From NCBI GenBank assembly GCA_013399855.1, contig VXAY01003151.1, positions 1 to 64,000 on the forward strand: a DNA stretch of 64,000 bases. Reading direction: 5' to 3'. Source of the stretch: Oxyruncus cristatus. Taxonomy: Eukaryota; Chordata; Aves; Passeriformes; Cotingidae. Shown piece after piece: positions 33,471 through 45,413 of this stretch. The notes beneath the pieces were generated by a model, which worked only from the letters and a program-made list of their open reading frames with translations, was not told the origin of the DNA and did not search any database. How positions within the stretch are numbered: position 1 is the stretch's first letter; every line of letters begins with the position of its first letter. The translations under genes and the position numbers were made by a program.

Positions 33471-35245
33471 TAGGAGCATATTTCAGATATCTGATCAGAT
33501 ATATCCCTCACCCTATGTCAATAACTGGAGGAAGAGTCGAGGAGAGAGAGATAACCAAACAATGTTATTTATAACAACCATTTTAATTCTCCTTTCTGGA
33601 TGCAGAAAGACCTTTTGGAAAGATCCTTATCTATCACTGACTGGAGGAGAAGCTCAGCAACCAATTTATGTCAAACTCCAGCTCTGAGACGTCAGACATC
33701 AAGATGAACCCCAGCTTCTGATCAGATGGTTTGTACCTTAGCACTGAAACATCCTTTTTCCATCTTCCCTAAAAGACTGTCCTTAAGGGATGAATCTGAA
33801 CATTGGTGCTGGTCATGGGCAAGACTGTGAACACATTTAAATGGGAAATTGAGCAAAAGCATTTATGGCGCTTGGGTTTGAGATATTAACAGTGGTATGA
33901 GAGTTTTATCTTAAAAATTGCAAGCTTGATTATTTAAAAATCAAAGCAAGTAAACAACAAAAAAACCCTCCAACAAAATAAAGGGATAAATATCAAATAT
34001 TTGAAGGAGAGGAATTATCAGAAAAGAGTAGATGTAAAGCTGATACCTTGTGATACTCCCAGTAATGGGAGTACTTGCACTCAAGAAGATGGGAAGAAGC
34101 AAACCAGCATATTCTTATTGTTCCCAACATGTTCTGACTCTTTCCACAAGCAGAAGTAAGCCCAAGATGTCCATGTCCACCCTTTCTTCCAAAGCCTTCA
34201 GAGAGCTGCCTCAGAGTGGAAGGCAGGTCTGTCCTTTCAGCCACTACATTTCATAGACCAGCTCATAAAAAACAACTCAAATCAAGGCGAGACATGGATC
34301 CCATCCTGCAGGGACACCCTGGGGACAGAACCTTCAGCTCAGGCGTGAATCTTAAATCCTATTAGGAGGAGCCTCGTTATTCTGGGAGCTGAGGCTTCCT
34401 CCCAGGGATGTACGTTTTATTTTCAAGCCCTGGTTTAAACCAGAAAGCAAGAGTTGTCCCTGTGAGAAGATGGACGCGCCTGTTGGGACGTGACACCAGT
34501 TGCTCTACAACAGCAGCAAATACGTTCAGTCCACTTGACATTCAGAGCTCTGTCCTCTGTGTGCTGGGGTTTGGCTGCTCTGGTTGAGCTGAGTGTCATC
34601 TGATGATCTTCTCTGCCTGCGACACAACCAGACAGATTTTCTGTCTGAACGCTCACGGCATTCCACAGTCTCCAAAAGGTGTCGTTCTTAATCGCTTGTC
34701 TAAGACTTCCTCCCCTACACCACCGCACAGGATGAATCTAAATTAATTTGCCATCTGCAAGAAAGCCTGAAGGTTGCCAAGAGTTCGGAAGACGGATTTT
34801 AATAAATGGGAGGGAATTTTACGATGTCAATTTGTTTGCTCCTCCGAAAGGTGTGGCTGTCTATTTTTATTGCCTGGTGATTTTTCCAGCTCATTCTCCT
34901 AGTTCCTGCTTGGGACCTGCTTTTCCAGAAGTGTTGAGTGATGCTTTTATTAAGGGTCTCCATATTTTATTTAATTATTTCCACACAGTCACACTCCCAC
35001 CATTTCCCTCCTCCTTTGAAAGCCTTCCAGTAGAGTGTGTAGCTGTAGCTGTCCTGTTAAATTTATCCTGCCATGAGTTTCCACCCACTTCAGCATCAAT
35101 TTCTTTGTTGCTTCCACTGTTTCTGAAGCTCTTTAATCAATCTCCAGTGCCCTTTTGTTTTCCTCCAAAACAGATACTGTCAGACAGGGAAGCAGAGACC
35201 TTATTACTTTCAGGAGTCAAGGAATTCTGTATCAAGTCAGTTCTT
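33471..35245. other. Unique non-coding DNA, no gene accepted
   Basis: The longest frame without an element underneath, 171 codons on + at 34748-35263, follows a T- and C-rich strand. Its product is rich in Leu, Phe, Pro and Ser, has no recognisable domain, and its last codons run into the next CR1 tail. I do not accept it as a gene. Confidence 0.5.
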
Positions 35246-35475
35246 AGAATTATGGAATTGTGAAGGTTGGAAAAGACATTTAAGGTCAACAAGTCCAATC
35301 TTGTTCACGATTAAACCATGTCATGAAGTGCCACATCCACATGATTTTCGAACACTTCCAGGGATGATGACTCCACCACTGCCCTGGGCAGCCTGTTCCA
35401 ATGTTTTACAACCCTTCCCATGAAAAACAATGCCCTACTATCTAATATAAACCTCCCCTGGCACAACTCGCATTC
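35246..35475 (-). mobile_element. CR1 LINE 3'-end fragment (type B)
   Basis: Reads agaattatggaattgtg, gttggaaaagacatttaagg, aacaagtccaatc, gattaaaccatgtcatgaag, gaacacttccagggatgatg, actccaccactgccctgggc, gcctgttccaatg and cccctggcacaactcg. The 3' end is complete and the 5' end truncated. Confidence 0.93.
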
Positions 35476-35862
35476 CTGAAAAGCACCGTTTTGCACCATG
35501 TGGAGACGTGGCTTTGCTGAGGGAGCTCAGTGACGGAGCTGAATTGGTACATGGAACAAAACCAGACAAATCGTGCCAAAACAAAAGTCTCAAAACCTCT
35601 CAGGCAATTTCAAATTAGATTAGTTTGATGTCTGGTTAACAATATTTCAGATGCTTTGTTTTTCTTTCGTGTGGTAGCACATAAAAATCGGGAAAACAAC
35701 CATGATATTATGAAAGGGAAAAAAGCAAAAACAAACAACATATTTATATCTCCTCCCCCATTATATAAATTCTGGATGGAAGGATTTCAACAAGTTTGTC
35801 ATGAAAAGAATCTAATATTTCTACTGTCTCTAAGACAAATGTATTATTTTAGAAAAATGTAT
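35476..35862. other. Unique DNA up to the second gap
   Basis: Nothing is recognised. The 130-codon + frame at 35656-36048 crosses the gap and continues into CR1, so it is an artefact. Confidence 0.5.
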
Positions 35863-35942
35863 NNNNNNNNNNNNNNNNNNNNNNNNNNNNNNNNNNNNNN
35901 NNNNNNNNNNNNNNNNNNNNNNNNNNNNNNNNNNNNNNNNNN
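35863..35942. other. Assembly gap (80 N)
   Basis: All positions are N. A CR1 copy begins, already in mid-element, directly at its right edge, so the missing bases probably include more of that copy. Confidence 1.
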
Positions 35943-36025
35943 CCAGGTTGGAGCCACCTGGGCTAGTGAAAGGTGTCCCTGCCCATGGCAGGGTGTTGGA
36001 ATCAGGGTTTTTTTAAGGTCCTTTT
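35943..36025 (+). mobile_element. CR1 LINE 3' end emerging from the gap (type A)
   Basis: ccaggttggagccacctggg, gtgaaaggtgtccctgccc, atggcagggtgttggaatc and aaggtcctttt are the end of a type A copy. Its 5' portion is hidden by the gap and its tail units are worn away. Confidence 0.88.
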
Positions 36026-37379
36026 ATTTTTGTCTGGGACAGATTTAATGTCAAGGAGAACGACGAGGTTCTTGAGTTTATTCCTCTCTGGAAGGATTTT
36101 TATTTATTCATTCATCCATTGATTTGCTTTCGCCATTAAGGAATACGAAGCCTGGCATGTAGGAAGGACCAACTGCAGGGCAAAGGAAAATACCAAGAGA
36201 ATGATAAACTCTGAGTGGGAACGTGGGGAGTTGGGAGGGAACAGGAACAAAGAGAGAAAAATAACAAAAGAAATGGGAGGAAATTAGAGGTGAGAGGCAG
36301 AAAATTCTCCTTTTCCCTCAAGGTTTAGCACATCTGGCTTTTAATTTCGAATTTGCACAAGAAAACCTTTATAATCCCCTAGAGAAAATCTGAAGAAAAA
36401 AACTGCATGATTGTGTAAAGAAAGCCCCCTTAAACAGGAAAAAACTCTGCAAACAGTGGGTCAGGGTCCCTTTATTTGGTTCTAATGTTCAAATTCCAGT
36501 TGTGTGTTATTGCTGGAACTCAGCACTGAAACCAGGTGTTCAAAACCATGAAGTTGGATTAAGATTAGGTAGATTTAGCGATATTTTAATCTGTTTTACT
36601 TCCCTTCTGCTGTTCAGGACTCACAGTGAGAGCCTGCTGCCTTTTTGGCTGTGACCAAGAGACCACAGGGTCTCTATTTAGACAAAAACAAGTGAGGGAG
36701 ACCACAAGATGAGGTTTTCATGTGTTTGTGTGACTCAAAAAACCACAGATCCCTGCGAGACCGGCATTAAACTCTAAGCGTCAAAAGGCCTTAATGTCTT
36801 CAAACTCTTTGACTGAATGATGGGTCAAGTTTGACTTACAGCTCGTTCACAAGACAAATGACAGGAATGAAAGCTGGTATTGCCAAGGCTAGAAATGAAA
36901 ATGTTAAGGAACATTTTCTTAGAAAGTGACTCTTTCATGAGCTTACACGCTTTATTTCTCAGTTTGAGAGACACGTTGGGGATGATTAAATGTTTGTCTT
37001 CTTGTGAGTGACTGCAGGATGGTGGTTATTCACTGCACATCTCCAACGCTCTGAGCACTTGCTGCAGTTGATTGAGATGCAATGATTGGCTTCACTTGTC
37101 ATGTTCAAAAAATATTCATTGTCCCTTGGGAATCAAGATTTCCTTCGTGGCAAAATCAGCCTTTAAACCTACCAATTGTTATATAAAAAACTCTACATAT
37201 TAATGACTATTTTTTGTTCTTAATAGCAACCTAAATGTTTTGTGTTTTTTTTTTTTTTTTCTCACTTACATATCCAGGCCACGGATTCTGCATTCTGGCA
37301 GAAGCTGACAGTGCTAAGACAGGGTAAAACAAAGCCTGAAGTGATTTCTTTTTAAATTGCCAACCACCAGCAGCTCAAG
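36026..37379. other. Unique non-coding DNA
   Basis: No gene or transposon is recognised. A T run at about 37243-37260 is the only simple repeat. Frames are at most about 67 codons. Confidence 0.5.
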
Positions 37380-37650
37380 GGGGACAAGGGGGAATGGTTT
37401 CAAACTGAAACAGGGTAAGTCCAGATTAGATATTAGGAAAAAAAAATCCTTTCTGTGAGGGTGGTGAGGCCCTGGTACAGGTTGCCCAGAGAACCTATGG
37501 ATGGCACATACCTGCAAGTATTCAAGGTCAAGTTGGATGGAGCTCTGAGCAATTTGGATTAGTGGAAGGTGTCCCTGCCCACAGCAGGGGGTTGGAACTG
37601 GATGATCTTTAAGGTCCCTTCCCTCCTAAACCATTCTGGGATTCTATGAA
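37380..37650 (+). mobile_element. CR1 LINE 3'-end fragment (type A)
   Basis: Begins ggggacaagggggaatggtt and runs through agattagatattaggaaa, gagggtggtgaggccctgg, caggttgcccagagaacc, tcaaggtcaagttggatgg, gtggaaggtgtccctgccc, ggggttggaactggatgatc and aaccattctgggattctatg. The 3' tail is complete and the 5' end truncated. Confidence 0.95.
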
Positions 37651-38431
37651 GTCAAGTCAAGTTTTGTCAGGAAGGACTTAAGAGACAGTAGGACCATGCC
37701 CAGCAAATCTCATTCTATCAGAAAACAAAACTTTGTCTAATAAAGTGTTGAGTGATCAGATCAGTGCAAAATTCTTCCATGAAGAGCAGAGAGAAAGGGA
37801 TATTTGTTGTTGAATGCCTGAACCCACTTGCCATAAGGTTTATATGATTTTTCCCCGTTATGTCATGCAAATGGAAAAAGCTTAATAAGCACAGATTGCC
37901 TGATGGAATTACAGGGAATAATTCCTCTTAGCTTAATGGAAACAGGCAAATAATTATGGGATTGTCTCAGGTATTAAATATTCCAGCATACTTAACAAGT
38001 AAGGAAAATAAGAATAAACCTTATTAATTTCTTTATTAAAGTGGGGTTTCGCTGAGGCCTGGAGCGGCATTTAGTGGGAGAATAACACCCTGAAAACAAA
38101 CAGGCTTTTGTATTTCTTTAAGGGAATTCAGGATATTCCCTTCCAGCACACATAAATAATGGATTACCTGAGCTTTATTACCTTTTTGGCATGATTTGTC
38201 CCTCTCTCAGGTTTGCAGTTCTCAAAACTACATGAACCATTTTCCTGTTTTCCGTGGTGCTGGATCCCCCCCTCCCAGCAGCTGGAGTTTGCCTATGATA
38301 ACATTTACTGCACAGTCTCCAGGACCCGTTTCCTTACACTCCCTGCAGTCTAATGGATGGTCCATGACACTATTCCAGACTCACTAGTTTCCAACCAGCC
38401 ACTGCTCCACGGATCAGTGCTTTCAACGTGA

Positions 38432-38441
38432 TGACTCAGCA
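38432..38441 (-). promoter_or_regulatory. NF-E2 / half-Maf recognition site
   Basis: TGACTCAGCA is the exact complement of the NF-E2 core TGCTGAGTCA. It lies 79 bp left of a nearly full Maf palindrome of the same family. Sequence match only; binding is inferred. Confidence 0.35.
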
Positions 38442-38519
38442 GGCAGCTCCCCAGCCCTAAAAACCTTGGTTTGGAGGATTGTTTCCATCCACATCAGCAT
38501 TCCAGGAAGGCTGCTGTGC

Positions 38520-38532
38520 CGCTGAGTCAGCA
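38520..38532 (+). promoter_or_regulatory. T-MARE (Maf recognition element), 12 of 13 bases
   Basis: CGCTGAGTCAGCA differs from the consensus TGCTGAGTCAGCA only at the first base. Small-Maf/CNC dimers such as NF-E2, NRF2 and BACH bind this palindrome. A match this good is uncommon by chance in 64 kb. Confidence 0.4.
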
Positions 38533-38721
38533 CAGGTAGGGAGGTACCCTGATCCAGCTAAAGAAGCACATGAGAAGGGGGGGAAAAAAGGCACAAAGAG
38601 GTAAATTGAGGGAAAAAAAAAATGAGGAATGTTGCAAGAAAAAGGGGATGGCGGTGCCACAGTATCTCAAAGATGAGATACCACAGAGACAAGAATACGT
38701 GTGCTGATCAACCCCCCAGCC

Positions 38722-39089
38722 ATGGGGTTTGTTTAACCTGGATAATAAAAGGCTCAGGGGGGACCTTCTCACTCTCTACAACTCCCTGACAGGAGGGTGG
38801 AAGCAGGTCAGTCTCTTCTCCCAGGTAACGAGTGACAGGACAAGAGGAAACGGCCTCATGTTGCACCAGGGGAGGTCTGGATTGAATATTAGGCGAAAAT
38901 TTCTCCACTGAAAGGGTGGTCAGGGACTAGAACAGGCTACCCAAGGAAGCGGTGGAGTCACCATCCCTGGAAGGGTTCAAAAAAAGTATGGATGTGTCCA
39001 TTGAGGATGTGGTTTAGTGAGGAACGTGGTGGTGGGGCTGAGCTGAAAATTGGACTTGACAATCTCAGAGGTCTTCGATTCTGTGATCA
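38722..39089 (+). mobile_element. CR1 LINE 3'-end fragment (type B), among the longest here
   Basis: Reads gtttgtttaacctgg, aggctcaggggggacc, ctctctacaactccctgac, gtctcttctcccaggtaac, gacaggacaagaggaaacgg, gcaccaggggaggtctgg, gaaagggtggtcagggac, gaacaggctacccaagg, gtggagtcaccatccctgg and ttggacttgacaatctcag, ending in gattctgtgatcac. The 3' tail is complete and the 5' end truncated. Confidence 0.95.
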
Positions 39090-41850
39090 CATTGTTCCAG
39101 TCAACCTCTGGAAAACCAAAAGCCTTTCTTCCAGCATTTATTCCCTTTTAGGGGAAGATTTTACCTTCTTAGAAACACATCTAAATCTCCTCATCGTGGT
39201 CTTTCTTCTTCCCTGCTGCGTCTTTACCTGACTCAGTCTCCACAGAGGGACCTGTGAACCTCTTGCAAAAGAAATGTAAATGCAAACCCCAAATACCAGA
39301 CCTATTCCCACACTGTTTTCAAGCAGGGCGAAGTCTAGACTTGGCTGCAAGCTTTCATTTTAGTCCTGATCATAAAAGAAAACGGCGTATATAAACAAGG
39401 AATATTTTATTTACTCACACTGATGTTGAGTAAATTTGCCTCCCCCACTGTTGTTTTCCTTGCACAAACACATTCAGTCACCAGCACATAGAAAATTGCC
39501 CCTGGATTTTATTGGTCACAGGTGAGGTGTTCTTTCAATTAGATATAATTAAGAAATTCAGCCCAGCATTGTAATATGGTCCTGGGGAAATGACACATCT
39601 TTACGTGACTGTGCTTATTGAAAATAGTATTTTTTTTTCATTACAGCCAATATATAAATTAAGTCTTTTCTGGTTTAGAATTAATTGTTGAAGGTCAGTA
39701 ATTAATTTCTTTGTTTTGCAAGAGAGACTTCACTTAGCTGAACTGTGTTTAAGAGCTTCCAAATTTCCAAGAACAAAACCTTTCAGCATTTTATACAAAT
39801 AAGGGCAGGAATCAAAGGACTCTGATTTGACTCTAAAATACATGACTCTAAGTTGCCTTTCTGAATCCTTGATTTTTTTTTTCCAAGCTGATCCAGCATT
39901 TTACACTTAAACCTGAAATAATTGGAATATTTACAGTGTTCTCCCCAAGAAAAACTGAAAGCTTTTGTCCTACAGTAGCTGTTGCCTAATTCTAGAGTTT
40001 TGAATGTCCACTGTAGCGCCTTTTTTAACCCCAGATGTTGTCGCCCCCCTAACTTGGTAGTGTAAATTTTAATGTCTCTTTTAGGGGTATAAAAAGCTCC
40101 ATCAGCCTCTAACTCGCAAGGTGTGCTGTAGAATGTCAAAAATATATCCCAGCAGCAAGAGGCACAGACTCCACCACTCCTGCAAATACTGCAGGAGGTG
40201 TGGACCCAGCAAATCCTTTTGTGTAGGAATGGGGAGTCGATGAAAATGTGCATTGTGGTGCCACCAAAAGAAAAGATACTAAAGTGGATGTTGCCAACGC
40301 AAACAGGGCAGAACTCACCATAACCAGCAGCTCACAACCACACCTCCAGCAAGGCTTCATCGGCCTGTGAAGGCTTTTTTTTGTCCTGCAGGTTTTAATG
40401 ACTGGCAAAATGGGAATATTTTTGTGAGAGGGATTGTGTGTTATTACAAATGCTCAGACGAAAGATCCTGATCAGAATTGTTTGCTACACAGTGTAAAAG
40501 CTAAAACTAATACTGGGTATTATATATACCAGTAGTATAATACTGGATAAGACAGGGTAGTGCACTATATTGAAGCAATTATTGGAACAACTACATTAAA
40601 GCTGGAAAAAAGGAAGTAATGGATTTGATGCAGCTCACCCAGACCAACTCTCGTGGGGAGATCTTTTGCCCTCAGCCCCAGGGCCCAGCACAGCCCATCT
40701 TCCAGGTATCTCCCAGGAGTTCCACCGTCAAAACCTTTCCAGAGAAAAGCTGGAAGAACACACACACTCAGATATTTCGGTCGAAGTGAGGAAGGAAGTC
40801 AAATAATGAATGGCGAGTGTGAGCCAGAATTTACTCTGTGAGTAATCATCTTGTAAAAACACAACCCTGGGCCAACGGAACAGGCAATTGTGGGCTCTTC
40901 TCTCCTGCTGTGCTAAATATTTGCCTCTCTTCAACTTCTATTAGAGGGGAAAAAAATCATGAGTGCTCATGTTTTCTTTCTCTTAGGGGTTTTCTCCCCT
41001 TTTTTTCCCCCCTCTCTTGGCACATTTTTAGCTCCCAGTTACGTTATGAATACCCAAACAGACCCCAACAAAATCATTCTGCCTTGAAATGGCTTTTGTG
41101 TTGGTGTTTCAAGCTATTACCCTTCAGAAACAAATATTCTTTATGATCTTAAGCGTGGAGAGATAAATAAGATTATTCTCTATTAAAAAGCAGGATTCTT
41201 TTTTTTTTTTTTTTTGGTGATAAAGGGAACAGGAAGAAAACCATCAGAAGAAATATTCCTCCAGCAAATATTTCTGCTGTCTGGGTCCCGTCACTTCCAT
41301 AAATCACTCTGTGCTCTGGGTAATACACACGATTGTACTAGAAATGAACATTTAATTAGTGCTCTAATACAAATACCAACCACCTCCTGTGTTAATAACC
41401 AACATCTGGGGCTGCAAATGTTTATCAGGTAAATATCATGGAATTGTGAGGTTCCACCTGACCTCAGGCATGGAAAATGAGTGAGATGAATTTGCTGGCT
41501 CCATCACCCAGTGAGCCAGAGAGATCAATTGACGGCATCACACAGGGTTGTCAGGAGATACCAGAGATCAAGCAAAGGCCATAAACTGGTTCGTGGGGAA
41601 ATGAGCCTCAGGCATGGCGGTGACAAAGCTCAACAGCTATTTTTGGGCAGTTAAAAGTTACAGGAAAAGGGTTTCACATAACCACACAGTGAATTTTATC
41701 GGGAACATCCCAGTGGCTTGGTTCTGGGACACAGCCTTGGCTCGGTGCTTCCCCACCAGGAATCTGGGGGCTTGTCCTCCCACAGGGGTTCAGGGAACCA
41801 TCAGCTGGTGTGGTGTGGACAGAGAGAGGACCCTGTGGAAGCAGGAGTGC
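39090..41850. other. Unique non-coding DNA, no accepted gene
   Basis: A 156-codon minus frame at 39783-40253 is the longest and shows no domain I know. A good TATA word, TATAAAAA at 40088-40095 on +, lies inside the same stretch without other promoter support. A 17-T run is at about 41199-41215. Confidence 0.45.
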
Positions 41851-41966
41851 GTCAGGATCCCAGGGACACCCTGTGTGAGGCAGAGCTTGGTTCTGTACCA
41901 AACAGTTGTGTCAGGATCCCAGGGACACCCTGTGTGAGGCAGAGCTTGGTTCTAGGCCAAACAGTA
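41851..41966 (+). repeat. Tandem duplication, two 59-bp units
   Basis: The unit starting gtcaggatcccagggacacc and ending near caaacagt is repeated in direct order at 41851-41909 and 41910-41966. Nearly all positions agree; the differences are near gtacc versus aggcc. Such close agreement points to a recent duplication. Both frames across it (41614-41937 and 41718-41978) simply repeat the peptide. Confidence 0.95.
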
Positions 41967-42706
41967 AAGAAAAGGTAGCTCTGGAGGTCAATAAATGTAT
42001 TATGTGTCTTCAGATTAATTTTTAGCACACACTAAAAATAAATTGCTGGAGAGAAGTTTCCCCCATTCCAGGGGAGAGACATCACCAGAATTCCATAAGC
42101 AGGGGGTTCCTATACCACTGGTGGTAATGAAATCATGCAATTTTTTATACATATACACTGATCTTATACAAATAGCTCAAATAAGCTTAAGCATAGTCTT
42201 GAGCCTGAATTTACACACCATTTCCACATCACTCAGTGCCTGCAGCCATCCATGTCCCATATTGCAGTGAGGGACTCCAGCACTGCAAAAGTCCTCAGCA
42301 ATCCCATATTTCCACATGCCTGACTTCCAGTCCTTCTGCAACTCGCCATGCACATCAGGTCCTCATTGGCAGAGGCAGTTTTGGGACAGACAAGACATAT
42401 CCTGAAGATGCTTCCACCACATGGGATTGGCCCCCTGAAGTAAAGTGAATTTAAGGGCGAAACAGCTCAGTGGTGAAGAATGGAGATGACTCTTGGGATG
42501 AACCCTAAATATTGCTGTCAACCCATTTTAAGGCCTCTGAATATAAAAAGCTGATTTCTGCTTCTGAGCCATCCTTTCAGGACATCTGTCCTGGGACACA
42601 TGTCAGCATCCACCTGTAGGAACATCTGCCCTTTCCTGGGCCCTTGTTGGCTGCTTGAACCACTCAGATAAATGAGTAACGTGGATCCCAGTAGGAAATA
42701 CAGACA
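41967..42706. other. Unique non-coding DNA
   Basis: No gene or repeat is recognised. Frames are at most about 75 codons. Confidence 0.45.
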
Positions 42707-43523
42707 TTTATTCCAATGGTAAAGCTGTGTGAACTCAGGTTGGGCACTTCATGCTGATCATCCTCACCAGGTCTAAAACCAGGAATAGAATTAGTAGGAA
42801 AAACACAGAGGCTTAATCCCCCTCCTTAGCACTGCTGACTACAAGGGGGAACCCGAATGTCTGTACAGACCTGAGCTGTATCTTCCCATAACACAGTCCA
42901 GATTTGCTGTTGGGCATGAAAACTCCATCTATAATGTATAAGGAAAATTTGTCACCTCAGAACGGAGACTAAAACTCCTCTGAGTAATTGAAGAGCTGTG
43001 GTGAGGCAGCTGACAGGACAAAGTAGACACAGCTTAAACTCTTGTCCCTCTCCAGACATCAGCACTTCACACAGGGCTGTAAGCAAATGGTTTTGACACT
43101 GTGCTCTCCAGAGCTGGGAATACTTTTTTTGGTTTGTTTTTTTTTTTTCTTTTTTTCAGAAGCAACTTCCAAAATAAGGCACTGGGATCCCAGGACCTTC
43201 TCATTTCCCTGGCCTCAAATACAGCTCTTCCAAAAAAAGTGCTCTGGACAACACTGTGGTTATTGTCTGGATTAGGGAATCACAACCTTCTTTCTTCATC
43301 AAAGGCTTCAAATTAATCTGGAGAAGAAAACAAGGCAATAAGAAAGTCAGACTCAACTGAATAGGTCCTGAGTTTGGAAATATTCAGTGCCCAGAGAGGA
43401 CCCCACTGAGGGTAAAACAGGACTGTGTGGACACACACAAACTGTTCTCCAGGATGTTTTATTCCTTCACTGAGATGGATTCGTCTGACCAGATCTTGGC
43501 ATCTTCTCTATGAATCTGTATGT
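42707..43523 (-). other. Cluster of weak exon-like signals, unproven
   Basis: On the minus strand several short pieces have exon shape. 43523-43459 has a TTTTTCAG acceptor, 21 codons, then TAA overlapping AATAAA. From 43317 a strong pyrimidine tract and CTCCAG precede 38 open codons. 42928-42871 is 58 bp between a TATAG acceptor and CAG/GTCTGT. 42772-42735 has a TTTTAG acceptor, 12 codons and TGA, with AATAAA about 22 bp further on. None resembles a known protein, and two would-be terminal exons compete. Chance is the default explanation, since acceptors and AATAAA are frequent in such DNA. Confidence 0.12.
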
Positions 43524-45115
43524 CTGAAAAAGTGAACATAAAGCAATAATTTTTGGAGTCAATGGAGGTGCAGGGCACAGAGACACAGAGGAACATGTTG
43601 CAAGGCAAGGTGTCCAAAAGTGAACATCTAAAATATGTTAAAGGAATCATCTTTTAAATGGCCTGTTCCTGTCTGAGGATCCAGAGTGACCAGCTCAGCT
43701 CATGATGTCTCTAAAATCACCGGAGCTACCAGTAGGACATCTAATATTTTGCCTGTCAGAAAAATCATTGAATTTACTTCATTTTTTTTTATTAATCTTA
43801 AATTCTCTATGTTTCCGTTTCCTACCTGAAAGCGGCTCCCTGAACCATGGCTGTGGAAAATAACCCCGTTCATGTCTATGCAGTTCTAAGTTACTGCAGC
43901 AACAAGAACCTGGAAAAATTAATACCCTTCTGCCTTCAGTCTCTGGAGGGTTTGAGGAGCACTCAGCAAATCAAGCAGAGGGCTGTTACAAGAGAGAGGC
44001 GGAACCCAGCGTTGCTTTGTTGCCCATTTGAAAGAGCACCAATATGCTGAATAAAAAACCACTAATACAGGTGGAAAAAAATAGAGTGGAATTTTAGTCA
44101 GTCAAATAGAAAGGGAAACTAAGGTTGCACAGGCAAACTGTTCCAGTGTTTTCAGACTTCTGAAGACCTTAAACCGCAGCTTCAATGGGACTTTATTTTT
44201 CGTCAGCTGCAACCTGCACAATAGTCTCTTCAGCACCGTCTACTCCAAAGGCATCGCTCTGTTACCAGGTGAAAAACAAATTCTATCGGTACACTGAAGA
44301 TTTTGAAAACACTTTTATGATTTCAAGTCAGAACACAAATGTTTGCCATCTGCAGTGGATCCAAACTTGTGAAAAACAGCTCCATTTCAGCATTCAAGCG
44401 TGCAGCTTTCACTCCATCTTCTCGAAAAATAATAACTAAAATTAGCTCTGTAGCAATTTGGGGGGGGAGGGGGAGAAGAATACTTGATTTAAGTTAAATT
44501 TTAATTTTCATTTAAAATAAAAATAAAACTAACCATTAGATTATTTTTTTTTATTCCTCGAAAATAAATGCTGGAGAAAAACAAATACTTTTTCAGTATC
44601 TCTGATGTTTATCTTCATTTAGCAGTGAATTAATGAGTTCAGGCTTTTCCATCTTCCTTTGAAGGCAGTGAAATCATACTTTTTTCTTTAAGTTGGATCA
44701 AAATTTATCCCAACATGCTTGGGATATCTATAACCAGGTAGGCTTTGAGTCTCATTGTGAAAACCTTTTTGTTGGCTGAGCATAGGAGGCTGTACAAATG
44801 CTACCCAGAATATATAGGATGCAGTCAGCAGGGAATGTGCAGCTGAACAGGGGGGAAAAGCTCATGTGTGGGGGTTTTGAGCCCAATCTGCCACATCGAA
44901 TCTTGGCAGGAGAGCTCAGAGGTTTATCAGGGTCTGTGCTCTTGGTGCACAGTGAGGAAGCACATTTGTTGCATGAAATATTTATTCTGAAAGGTGTTAC
45001 TTTAAAGGTCAGAGCGGGACCCTGATGGGTGCTGATGGCTGGGAGTTAACTGTGGCATGCAGCAGAGATGTCCTGCAGCGGCATTTCACGGGATGCAACC
45101 GGCTCAGTCCATCTG
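43524..45115. other. Unique non-coding DNA
   Basis: No gene is accepted. A + frame without an ATG runs from about 44093 to a TGA near 44300 and has a GC-rich third position around 44208-44270, but I recognise no domain. A run of nine G followed by further G runs lies near 44461-44472. Confidence 0.4.
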
Positions 45116-45321
45116 AAGTTCTTCCCTGGGAGGGTGGGGAGGCCCTGGCACAGATTGCCCAGGGAAGCTGTGGCTGCTCCAACCCAGGCCAGGTTGGATG
45201 GGGTTTGGAGCAACCTGGGCTGGTGGAAAGTGTCCCTTCCCATGGCAGGGGTTGGAAAGAGCTGATCTTTAAGGTCCCTTCCAACCCAAACCATTCAATG
45301 ATTCTATGACTCTGTGATCAC
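45116..45321 (+). mobile_element. CR1 LINE 3'-end fragment (type A)
   Basis: gaagttcttccctgggaggg, ggggaggccctggcacag, ttgcccagggaagctgtgg, caggccaggttggatggg, ggtggaaagtgtcccttcc, atctttaaggtcccttccaa, then tail units attctatga and ctctgtgatc. It has a complete tail. Frames of 65-94 codons in both directions at 45009-45309 come from it. Confidence 0.95.
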
Positions 45322-45413
45322 AATTTGCATTTGCTTATCCCCTCAAGGTTGCAAGGAGCTCCTGACACTGTTACAGTCCTAAAAACAAAGCCCAAAGTGA
45401 GCAGTGAACAAGA

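Larger units (their letters stand above)
37651..38721. other. Unique DNA with putative cis-regulatory content
   Basis: No gene is recognised. The segment is mostly repeat-free, holds an exact octamer ATGCAAAT at 37865-37872, and contains the NF-E2/Maf site pair at 38432-38532 listed below. Confidence 0.45.

Noticed and set aside
34748..35263. 171-codon + frame
   Set aside because: Follows a pyrimidine-rich strand, ends in a CR1 tail, and the Leu/Phe/Ser/Pro product has no domain.
35656..36048. 130-codon + frame
   Set aside because: Passes through 80 Ns and into CR1.
44093..44300. About 67-codon + frame without ATG, codon-like around 44208-44270
   Set aside because: Looks tidy, but lacks a convincing pair of splice sites in frame and any known domain; too short to separate from chance.
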